Shown here piece after piece: positions 43,751 to 53,545 of a DNA stretch of 64,000 bases. The notes beneath the pieces are model-generated. The model did not search any database and was not told the origin of the DNA. It saw only the letters and a list, made by a program, of their open reading frames with translations. The translations under genes were made by a program, and so were the position numbers. How positions within the stretch are numbered: position 1 is the stretch's first letter; every line of letters starts with the position of its first letter. Origin of the DNA: Dugong dugon. Taxonomy: Eukaryota > Chordata > Mammalia > Sirenia > Dugongidae. Location of the stretch: NCBI GenBank assembly GCA_030035585.1, contig CM057462.1, positions 141,448,734 through 141,512,733 on the forward strand, read 5' to 3'.

Positions 43751-46079
43751 CAACAACATTTTTTAATGAGATGGAGAAATAAATCACCAACATCATATGG
43801 AAAGGGAAGAGGCCCTGGATAAGTAAAGCACTACTCAAGAAAAACAAAGTGGGAAACCTCTCACTACCTGATTTTAGAAGCTATTATACCACCAGGGTAG
43901 TCAAAACAGCCTGCTACTGGTACAACAACAGATACATAGACCAGTGGAACAGAACTGAGAATCCAGACATAAAGTCATCCACCTATGGGAAGCTGATATT
44001 TGACAAAGGCCCAAAGTCCGTTAATTGGGGAAAAGACAGTCTCTTTAACAAATGGTGCTGGCATAACTGGATATCCATAAGCAAAAAACTGAAACAAGAC
44101 CCATACCTCACACCATGTACAAAAACTAACTCAAAAGGGATCAAAGACCTAAATATAAAATCGAAAATGATAAAGATCATAGAAGAAAAAATAGGGACAA
44201 TGCTAGGAGCCCTAATACATGGCATAAACACAATACGAACCATAAGTAACAATGCACAAGCACCAGAAGAGAGACTAGATTATTGGGAGCTCCTAAAAAT
44301 CAAACACTTATGCTCATCAAAAGACTTCACCGAAAGAGTCAAAAGACAACCTACAGACTGGGAAAAAATGTTTTCCTATGATAGATCCGATCAGTGTCTA
44401 ATCTGTAAAATCTACAAGATACTATAAAACCTGAACAACAAAAAGACAAATAATCCAATTAAAAAATGGGCGAAGGTTATGAACAGGCGCTTCGCCAAAG
44501 AAGATGTTCAGGCAGCTAATAGACACATGAATACTCAGGATCATTAGCCACTAGAGAAATGCAAATCAAAACTACAATGAGATACCATCTCACCCCAACT
44601 AGGCTAGCATTAATCCAAAAAACACAAAATAATAAATGCTGGAGAGGTTGTTGAGAGACTGGAACACTTACACACTGTGGGAATGTAAAACGGTATAACC
44701 ACTTTGGAAATTGATTTGGTGCTTCCTTAAAAAGCTAGAAATAGACATACCATACTATCCAGCTCTCCTGCTCCTTGGAATATATCCTAGAGAAATAAGA
44801 GCCATCACACGAATAGATATATGCACACCTACGTTTATTGTAGCACTGTTCACAACAGGAAAAATATGGAAACAACCTAGGTCCCCAACAATGGACAAAT
44901 GGATAAATTATTGTATATTCACACAATGGAATACTACATAACAATAAATAACAATGATGAAGCCGTAAAACATCTTATAACATAAAGGAATCTGGAGGGC
45001 ATTATGCTGAGTGAATTTAGTCAGTCACAGAAGGGAAAATAGTTATAAGATCATTATTATAAGAACTCAAGGAAAGGTTTATACACAGAATAAAACGTTC
45101 TTTGATGGTTACCAGTGTGGGTAGGGAGGATGACGGTTATTCACTAACTAGATAGTAGACAAGAATTATCTTAGGTGAAGGGAAGGACAGCACACACCAC
45201 AGGGGAAGTCAGCACAACTGGACTAAACCAATGTCAAGAAGTTTCTTGAATACAATCAAACATTTCTAGGGACAACGTAGTCGGGGTAAGGATCTGGGGA
45301 CCATGCTTTCAGGGGACATCTAGGTCAATTGGCATAACAAAGTTTATTAAGAAAATGTCCTGCATCCTACTTTGGTGAGTGGCGTCTGGGGTCTTAAAAG
45401 CTTGCAAGCGGCCATCTAAGATGCATCAATTGTTCCCAACCACTTGGAGTAAAGGAGAGTGAAGAACACCAAAGACACAAGAAAAGTTATTAGCCCAAGA
45501 GACAGAAAGGCAGAAAGGGCCACATAAACCAGAAACTTCATCAGCCTGAGACCAGAAGAACTAGATAGTGCCCGGCTACCACCAATGACTGCCCTGACAG
45601 GGAATACAACAGAGAGTCCCTGATGGAGCAGGAGAAAGGTGGGGTGCAGAACTCAAATTCTAGTAAAAAGACCAGACTTAATGGTCTGACTGAGACTAGA
45701 GGAACCCCAGAAAGCATGGCCCCTGGATTTTCTATCAGCCCAAACTAAAAAAATTTCCAAGGCCAACTCTTCAGACAAGGATTGGACTGGACTGTGGGAC
45801 ATAAAATGATACTCATGAAGAGTGTGCTTCTTAGCTCAAGTAGATACATGAGACTAAACAGGCAGCTTCTGTGCGGAGGTGAGATGAGAAGGCAGAGAGG
45901 GTTAGGATCTGGTTGAATGTACATGGGAAATCAGGGGTGGAAAGAAAGAGTGTGGTGTCACAGTATAGGGAGAGCAATTACGGTCACCTAACAATCTATG
46001 TATACATTTTTGTATAAGAGACTAACTTGAAATGTAAACTTTCACTTAAACTACAACAATAAAAAAAAAAAGAAAAAAG

Positions 46080-46243
46080 AAAAAGAAACCAAACGCATTG
46101 CTGGCAAGTCGATTCCAATTCATAGTGACCCCACAGGACAGAGTAGAACTGCCCGATAGGGTTCCAAGGATTGGCTGGTGGATTTGAACTGCCAGCCTTC
46201 TGGTTAGCATCTGTGCTCTTAACCACTGTGCCACCAGGGATCC
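46080..46243 (-). mobile_element. AfroSINE-type SINE at the L1 copy 3 tail
   Basis: Complement-strand head (right end, GTGCCACCAGGGATCC) abuts the L1 target duplication at 46,244. Its T-rich 3' tail, read as A-rich on the plus strand, merges with the L1 A tail at 46,060-46,090. The simplest reading is insertion of the SINE into the L1 tail. Confidence 0.9.
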
Positions 46244-46255
46244 AAAATATATAAA
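46244..46255 (+). repeat. Right target-site duplication of L1 copy 3
   Basis: AAAATATATAAA, partner of 37,864-37,875. The old L1 resumes here. Confidence 0.8.
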
Positions 46256-47071
46256 GTATTTTTAAATCCAACAGTAAAGAGAAAACAAACAATCCAAGTA
46301 GAAAATGGGAAAAAGACATGAACCAACATTTCACCAAGGAGAACAGATGGATGGCAAAAAAGCACATGAAAAGATATTCAGCATCTTTAGCAATTAGGGA
46401 AATACAAACTAAAACCACAATGCAATATCACTACATACCTACTAAAACAACTAAAATAAAAATACTGATAACAGCAAATGTTAACAAGGATGCAATGAAA
46501 CTATCATACCTTGCTAATCGGAATGTAAAATAATACAGTCACTCTGGAAAATAGTTTGGCAATTTCTTATAAAACTAAATATACACCTACCATATGACCC
46601 TGGACATTTAAGCCAAAGAAATAAAAACTTACGTTTACAGAAATCAACAAGCTGCCACTGAAGCATAAAGGCCTATAAAAATGCTCATAGCAACTTCATT
46701 GATAATAAGAAAAAAACAAACCAAAACAAAAATCCTTCAATGTGTGAATGGTTAAAAGGACTGTGGTACATCCATACAACACAATACTACTCAGTAACAA
46801 AAAAAAAAAAAAAAAAAAGGGAGACATGGAACAACTTCAATCAATCTGAAGGGTATTATGCTAAGTAAGAAAAGCCAATCTCAAATGGCTGTATACTGTA
46901 TTATTCCATTTATGTAGCATTCTTGAAATGACAAAATTTTAAAGAAGGCAAACAGATTAGTAATTGCCAGGAAATAGTGATTGTTGGGGTGAGATGACTA
47001 AAAAGGGTAGCAAGAGGGAATTCCTTTGCAGTGATGAAAATTCTATTTGTGCCAGTAGTTACATGAATCTA

Positions 47072-48475
47072 CGTTGTTGTTGTTAGGTGCCAGCAAGTTG
47101 GTTCTAACTCATTGCAACTCTATGTACAACAGAATAAAACACTGCCCAGTCCTGCGCCATCCTCACAACTATTGCTGTGTTTGAGCTCATTGTTGCGGCC
47201 ACTGTGTCAATCCATCTAGTTGAGGATCTTGTTTTTTGCTGACCCTCTACCTACAAGCATAATGTCCCTCTCCAGGGATGGGTTTCTCCTGATAATATGT
47301 CCAGAGTATGTGAGATGAAGTCTCACCATCCTTGCTTCCAAGGAGCACTCTGGCTGTACTTCTTCCAAGAGAGACTTAGTCCTTCTGGCACTGTGGTGTA
47401 TTCAATATTTTTCGCCAACACCATAATTCAAAGGCATCAGTTCTTCTTCAGTCTTCCTTATAATCTAGCTTTTGCATGCATTTAAGGCAACTGAAAATAT
47501 CATGGCTTGAGTCAAGCGTATCTTAGTCCTCAAAGTGACATCTTTGCTTTTCGACACTTTAGAGGTCTTTTGCAGCAGATTTGCCCAATGTAGTATGTCG
47601 TTTGATTGCTTGACTGCTGCTTCCATGGGCATTGATTGTGGACAAAAGTGAAATGAAATCTTTGACAACTTTAAGATTTTCTTCATTTATCATGATGTTG
47701 CTTATTGGTACAGTTGTGAAGATTTTTCTTTACTTTATGTTGAGGTGTAATCCATCCTGAAGGCTGTGGTCTTTGATCTTCATCAGTAAGTCCTTCAAGT
47801 CCTCTTCAATTTCATCAAGGAAGGTTGTGTCATCTGCATATCGCAGGTTGTTAATGAGTCTTCCTCCAATCCTGATGCCCCCTTCTTCTTCATATAATCC
47901 AGCTACTCAGATTATTTGCTCAGTATACAGATTGAATAAGCATGGTGAAAAGATACAACTCTGACGCACATCTTTTCTGACTTTAAACCACGCAGTATCC
48001 CCTTGTTCTGTTCGAGTGACTGCCTCTTGTTCTATGTACGGGTTCTGCACAAGCACAATTAAGTGTTCTGGAATTCCCATTCTTTGCAATGTTATCCATA
48101 ATTTGTTACGATCCACACAGTCAAATGTCTTTACATAGTCAATAAAACACAGGTAAACATCTTTCTGGTATTCTCTGCTTTCAGCCAAGGTTCATCTGAC
48201 ATCAGTAATGATATCCCTCATTCCATGTCCTCTTCTGAATCCGGCCTGAACGTCTGGCAGTTCTTTGTCGATGTACTGCTGCAAGCACTTCTGAAAGATC
48301 TTCAGCAAAATTTTATTTGCTTGTGATATTAATGATAGTGTTCAATAATTTCCACATCTTGTTGGATCACCTTTCTTTGGAATGGGCACAAGTATGGATC
48401 TCTTCCAGTCAGTTGGCCAGGTAGCTGTCTTCCGTATTTCTTGGCATATACAAGTGAGCACCTCCAGTGATGCAG
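47072..48475 (-). mobile_element. BovB/RTE LINE, 5'-truncated (copy D)
   Basis: 3' end GTTGTTGTTAGGTGCCAGCA at the left. The minus strand encodes FIDYVKTFDCVDRNKLWITL and LFNLYTEQII (47,907-48,188) of the RTE reverse transcriptase. GAATCTA occurs on both sides (47,065-47,071 and 48,476-48,482), the target duplication in the old L1 3'-UTR. About 1.4 kb long, truncated and frame-broken. Confidence 0.92.
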
Positions 48476-48755
48476 GAATCTATACATGGCACAAAATTTC
48501 ATAGACCTACAAACAAACACACATATATACAATCATACATATATACACATGTGTGCATATAAACCTGGTAAAATCTGAATAAAGTCTATAGTTAACAACA
48601 TTGTATCAATGTTAGTTTCCTGGTTTTGATATTGTACTACAGATATGTGGAATGTAACCATTGGGTGAATCTGGATGAAGTACATAGGACTCTTTTTTAT
48701 TACTTGTGCATCTTCCTGTGAGTCTATAATTATTTAACATGAAAAGTTTAAAATG

Positions 48756-49449
48756 TATAAGTTTAACAAATTAAAGTTTCCCAAACATTTAAACACTGAT
48801 TAAATGTGTTAAATGCTTCTTAATATTAGTTAAACTCTCAAGTTTAATATATATCAGATTATTTAAAATTCTGTAAGACCTATAATAATTGGAATTTGGG
48901 GTGTCTGTTCAGTATACAGAAAGCCGGGAAGAGTGTTGTTCCCACTGTAACACATATAGAAAAATCCAGATAATCTATGATATCATAACTTTTCTCAAGC
49001 TTATTAGAGAAATGATGTTGTAGCACAAAAATCTAAGAAAAGACAAGAATCAGTTTACCTAGGGCAAAACACAAGGACATGGATGGGGCTAGCATACAAA
49101 TGCGTAAGGAGGACTAGCCAAGAGTATAGAGCCCCGGCGAGGTAGCAAAGAAGAAAGTTTGCACCCATTCACGTTCTTCATATATTTCACCACGTGGGGC
49201 TGCAGGACTCCATAGAAAGCATGTGGTAGAAACATGGGGGAGGGAACAGCCACCACTGTTGGAACTGGAAGCCCCATCTGGATCATCCTTTCCTACAGAT
49301 CAAACCCTTAAGCCACCAAGGGAAGGCATCACACTTGTCTCTCCCAGTGAATAGGTGAGGACCCATTGTGGCTGGTGGAGGTGGGTGGGGAGGGCTGAAA
49401 AAAATGTTTTTTAATTAACAGGGTTGGTAGGGAAAACTTCTTTCCCAGA
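48756..49449. other. Repeat-poor DNA, nothing recognised
   Basis: No recognisable gene or mobile element. The ORF at 49,089-49,286 has no domain signal. Confidence 0.5.
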
Positions 49450-50905
49450 TCTTTTAAGATTCCTTAGCATTGGAGGAAGGACAGATCATTAAGAAAGTCA
49501 CAATCCTAAGAACCAGGAACAAAAAACATAAGATTGTGACTGAACCAGGAAAACAGAAAGCACAAAAGCACACCACTACCACCTCCACCCTTCTACCTCC
49601 CCATTCAACCCCTACTCCCATCTACCACCTGGCTAGCAAGCATCCAGTAATAACAAAAGCAAATGTACCATTAGGAGATGGACAAAAGAATGAGGAGAGA
49701 ACCTCTGAGACACGGGCACATTTAAAAAAAAAAAAAAGCCTAAAACTTAGAATAGAGCAGGAGCACTAAGGAAAAACCTCCAATAATTCAATCCCCATCC
49801 TAATCACAAGTTAATACAAGAGCACCTTCAAGCTGATGGTGTAACAACAAAAACAGACCAACCAACCCAGCTTTACTAACAACTAGATTTACTAAAATCC
49901 CCATCTAAAGGTATAGAAATAAGAAGATGTATGTCCATTTCCATCCATCAGTAATATTTGTCTCAGACACTACGTACCAAAACATGATGTCTTTGTGTGA
50001 AATGCATACCAAAACAATGTCAAGACAAGCAATAAATAGAACCAGATAGATAAAAATAAATAAAGTCCAGACTCTGAAAGCATCAGACATAGAATTTTAA
50101 ATAACTATAATGAAATTGATAAATTCATTTGATACATTTCCTCTAGAGAAAAAGGTGGGCATCGTTTATGAACAGATAGGAAATTTCAAAGATACGGAAA
50201 TTATAAGAAAAGCTCAAATGTCAATCCAAAAATTAAAAAAAAAAAAAAGTCAATGCAACAGAGATGAAGAATGCCTTCAACAGGCTCATCAGCTGATTCA
50301 ATGCAGCTGAGGAAAAAAAAGGATAAACTGTAAAGATGATGTTGTTGTTAACTGCCATTATGTCAGTCCCCGACTCATGGTGATCCCATACACAATAGAA
50401 AAAAATCATTGCCTGATCCTGAACCAGTTGTGGATATGACAGTGTGATCCATAGGATTTTTGTTGGCTGATTTTTGGAGGTAGACCACCAGGCCTTTCTT
50501 CCAAGTCAATCTTGGTCTGGAAGCTCAGTTGAAACACTTTCAGCATCATAGCCATATTCAAGTTTCTGCTGACAAACGGGTAGTGGCTGAGCAAGAGGTG
50601 CATTGGCTGGGAATTAAGCCCAGACCTCTTGCCTGAAAGGCAAAACTTCTATCACTGAACAACCACTGCCCCTTTAAACTTGAACACAGAGCAATAAAAA
50701 CAACCAAAACTAAAACGCAAAGAGAAAAGAGAGTGGAAAAAAAAAAGTACATAGAATCCTAAGCAATGGGACAAGATCAAATAGTCTAACATATGCATAA
50801 TTGGAACAGCAGAGAGCAAAAGAACTATGTTGAGATAATGGATGAATTAAACAATAATAATGTAATAAATTAAATCATAGAGACAAGAAACTTGGAGAAC
50901 AGCAA
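49450..50905 (+). mobile_element. Old L1/HAL1 ORF1-region fragment, split by a SINE
   Basis: The text around 50,090-50,310 (ATAATGAAATTGATAAATTC, GAGATGAAGAATGCCTTCAA, GCTCATCAGCTGATTCAATG) and 50,690-50,850 (CTAACATATGCATAATTGGA) follows the 5' part and coiled-coil region of an old L1 or HAL1 ORF1. A SINE interrupts it at 50,337-50,672. The left part is less certain. Confidence 0.5.
50337..50672 (-). mobile_element. Composite SINE with a tRNA-Gly-like head
   Basis: On the minus strand, 50,669-50,599 reads as a tRNA-Gly-like sequence: acceptor halves GCAGTGG and CCAATGCA, GTTCAGTGATAGAA (A box/D arm), an anticodon stem-loop TTGCCTTTCAGGCAA and GGGCTTAATTCCC (B box/T arm). A middle part (GAAAGGCCTGGTGGTCTACC) is shared with the longer SINEs, and the tail (ACCATGAGTCGGGGACTGAC) is BovB-like and ends GTTAACAACAAC. 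The anticodon position reads TTC. It is a SINE, not a tRNA gene. Confidence 0.8.
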
Positions 50906-50907
50906 TA

Positions 50908-53140
50908 AATTTGTTCATTCTTCTGGCAATCCATGGTATATTCAATATTATTCACCAACACCATAACTCAAATGCATCAATTCTTCTTTGGTCTTCCTTA
51001 TTCGTTGTCCAGCTTTCGCACGCATATGAGGTGATTGAAAATACCATGGCTTGGGTCATTCACGCTTTAGTCCTCAAAGTGACATCTTTGCTTTTCAACA
51101 CTTTAAAGAGGTCTTTTGCAGCAGATTTGCCCAATGCAGTGTGTCTTCTGATTTCCTGACTGCTATTTCCATGGGCATCGATTGTGGACTCAAGTAAAAT
51201 GAAGTCCTTGACAACTTCAATATTTTCTTTGTTTATCATGATGTTGCTTAGTGGTCCAGTTGTGAGGATTTTTGCTTTCTTTATGTTAAGGTGTAATCCA
51301 TTCTGAAGGCTGTAGTCTTTGATCTTCATCAGTAAGTGCTTCAAGTCCTCTTCACTTTCAGCAGGCAAGATTGTGTCATCTGCATATCACAGGTTGTTAA
51401 TGAGTCTTCTTCCAATCCTGATGCCATATCAGGGGCATCACTATGGGGGATTAGGGGGTGCACACTGTCAGAGAGCATGACACCAAAATGACTGTCTATA
51501 AAATTTTTGTGCAGTGTTTCAGCAGAAAATCATAATTTTTTATAAAAATACCTCTGTATTTAGTTATAACAACCAAAACATTTTTCATAAGCCCATCTTA
51601 CAGGTAGGCTAAAACTCTATACTAATTACTTTTTGAAACTTCTTATGCACTCTGGTCAGAGCTGTCATTATTACCCAATTACAGTGGTACTTCAAATCAT
51701 GTGGTTTCATCTGCATGTGCTACAAGCACACCCTGTTGTTTTCGTTGCTGGTGGTGTTTTTACAGTCGCTAATTTTCTCAAATTTTCAGACGTATTAGCT
51801 ATAATATTGTGGTAAGTAGTATTTATGAACCTGTATCAATAACTTTTAAGAATGAAGTAGTAATTAATGGAAAAGAAGGAGAAATAAGGGAATTAAAATT
51901 TATAAGTAACATTAGTACAAAAAAACATTACTAAGGATTCTGTATGAGCTGGTATGGGAGGAAGTCCATGGGCGAAGGGGGGAAGTAACACCATGAGTTA
52001 CTGCACTGGGTGACACCAACTCTAGTGATGCCACCATGCCTTGTTCTGCTTCATATAATCCAGCTTCTCTGATTATTTGCTCAGCATACAGATTAAGTAT
52101 GGTGAAAAGATACAACCCTGACACACACATTTTCTGATTTTAAACCATGCAGTATCCCCTTGTTCTGTTGGAATGACTGCCTCTTGGTCTATGTACAGGT
52201 TCCTCATGAGCACAATTAAGTGTTCTGGAATTCCCATTCTTCACAATGTTATCCATAATTATTATGATTCACCCAGTGGAATGCCTTTGCCTACTCAATA
52301 AAACACAGGTAAACATTTTTCTGGTATTCTCTGCTTTCATCCAAGATCCAACTGACATCAGCAATGATATTCCTTGTTTTACATCCTCTTCTAAATCCAG
52401 CTTGAATGTCTGGCAGTTCCTTGTAGATATACAGTTGCAGCCATTTTTTAATTATCTTCAACAAAATTTTGTTGGCATGTGATATTAATATTGTTTGATA
52501 ATTTCCACATTCTGTTGGATCACCATTCTTTGGAATGGGCACAAATATGTATCTCTGCCAGATGGTTGCCCAGGTAGCTGTCTTCCAAATTTCTTGGCAT
52601 AGACAAGTGAGTGCTTCTAATATTGCATCCAGTTGTTGAAGCATCTCAATCAGTATTCTGTCAATTCCTGGAGGCTTGTTTTTCACCAATGACTTCAGTG
52701 CAGTTTAGACTTCTTCCTTCAGTAGCATTGGTTCTTGATCATATGCTGCTTCCTAAAATGGTTGGAAGTAGATCAATTCTTTTTGGTACAGTGACACTGT
52801 GTATTCCTTCCACGTTCTTTTAACGCTTTCTGCATCATTCAATTTTTTGCCTATCCTCTAGAATCCTTCAATATTGCAACCTGAGGCTTGAATTTTTTCT
52901 TCAGTTCTTTCAGCTTGAGAAATGCTGAGCATGTTCTTCCCTTTTGGTTTTCTAGTTCTGGGTCTTTGCACATTTCATTACAATACTTTACTCTGTCTTC
53001 TTTAGCCACCCTTTGAAATCTTCCATTCAGCTGTTTTACTTCATCATCTCTTCCATTCGCTTTAGCTACTCTACGTTCAAGGGTAAGTTTCAAGGTCTCT
53101 TTTGACGTTCATTTTGGTCTTTTCTTTCTTGTCTTTTAAA
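50908..53140 (-). mobile_element. BovB/RTE LINE (copy C), split by a DNA element
   Basis: Longest BovB here, about 1.6 kb of element in two parts (50,908-51,428 and 52,036-53,140). Minus-strand coding pieces: AESEEDLKHLLMKIKDYSLQ and ALGKSAAKDLFKVLKSKDVT (51,060-51,368), PPGIDRILIEMLQQL, IFVPIPKNGDPTECGNYQTI and DIQAGFRRGCKTRN (52,291-52,689), in RTE reverse-transcriptase order. The 3' tail (GTTGTTAGGTGCC-type) is missing at 50,908, unusual for a LINE and probably a later deletion. Confidence 0.9.
51429..52035 (+). mobile_element. hAT-like non-autonomous DNA transposon (unidentified)
   Basis: About 607 bp inserted cleanly between adjacent BovB bases. The ends are imperfect inverted repeats: AGGGGCATCACTA at the left (from 51,431) and, complemented, GGTGGCATCACTA at the right, 11 of 13 alike. 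The flanks ATGCCATA (51,421-51,428) and ATGCCTTG (52,036-52,043) agree at 6 of 8, fitting an 8-bp hAT-type duplication. No transposase ORF. I infer the superfamily from end sequence and duplication length and do not recognise the family. Confidence 0.6.
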
Positions 53141-53545
53141 TAACATACTTATTTGGATGACCAAAATAAAATAAGTGGCAAAACTAAGTACTGTTGATAA
53201 TGAGGAACAACTGGAACTCTCATAGACTATTAGTGGAAACACAAAATGCAACAGTGTCTTGATCATCTAGTGCTGTTATAACATTAATATCACAAGTAGA
53301 TGGCTTTAACATAAAGAAGTTTATTCTCTCACAGTCCAGTAGGCTAGAAGTCTGAACTCAGAGCTCCGGCTCCAGAGGAAGGCTTTCTGTCTCTGTCGGC
53401 TCTGGAGGAAGGTCCTTGTCATCAGTCTTCCCTTGGTCTGGGAGCATCTCAGAGCAGGAATCTCAGGTCCAAAGACGTGCTATGCTTCCAGCATTGCTCT
53501 ATTGGTAGTATGTGATCCCCAAGTCTCTGCTCACTTCTCTCACTC

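Larger units (their letters stand above)
40700..45060 (+). pseudogene. L1 ORF2 remnant of copy 3 (endonuclease/reverse transcriptase)
   Basis: It starts MTALNSYLSIITLKENGL at 40,700. The endonuclease part includes SICCLQETHLRLKDTNKLKV and DHILGHKA. The reverse-transcriptase part includes [20 protein letters not shown] (about 42,511-42,570), and a box that would read LFADDI lies near 42,820-42,837 but out of frame with its surroundings. The C-terminal part (43,849-44,427) is open for 192 codons (GNLSLPDFRSYYTTRVVKTA). Stops, shifts, a 44-base A-run at 41,674 and a 514-bp insertion at 43,237 kill the frame. Confidence 0.87.
37876..46075 (+). mobile_element. Near full-length L1 (copy 3)
   Basis: A plus-strand L1 of about 7.7 kb after removing a 514-bp insertion plus its 16-bp duplicated target. 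It has a GC-rich 5'-UTR whose recognisable start, GGTGGGCCAAGATGGCGGAG, begins at 37,894 (about 18 unexplained bases precede it), ORF1 at 39,261, ORF2 at 40,700, a 3'-UTR from about 45,060 and an A tail near 46,060-46,080. The exact 12-bp AAAATATATAAA flanks L1 plus SINE. Frames are broken in both ORFs. It is the closest relative of copy 1 in the window. Confidence 0.94.
36585..48755 (+). mobile_element. Old L1 (L1M-type), split by five insertions
   Basis: Pieces of one ancient plus-strand L1 can be followed in order: 36,585-36,623 (ORF2, ATGTTGTTATAGCAATTGGA), 37,332-37,502, 37,717-37,875 (ATGAAAAGACAAGCTACAAA), 46,244-47,071 (AATGGGAAAAAGACATGAAC to ACATGAATCTAC) and 48,476-48,755 (3'-UTR, TAGTTTCCTGGTTTTGATAT). 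Between them sit a BovB, a SINE, a full L1 with an adjoining SINE, and a second BovB. Each interruption resumes at the expected L1 position. The left end is the inverted-duplication breakpoint rather than a natural end. Heavily decayed, no ORF. Confidence 0.85.

Noticed and set aside
43849-44427. Longest ORF in the window (192 codons) as a possible host gene
   Set aside because: It is the C-terminal part of L1 ORF2 (GNLSLPDFRSYYTTRVVKTA), within L1 copy 3 and with broken frames on both sides.
50599-50669. A functional tRNA-Gly or tRNA-Glu gene
   Set aside because: It is tRNA-like but diverged in the T arm and fused directly to a SINE core and tail, with no terminator right after it. It is the head of a SINE.
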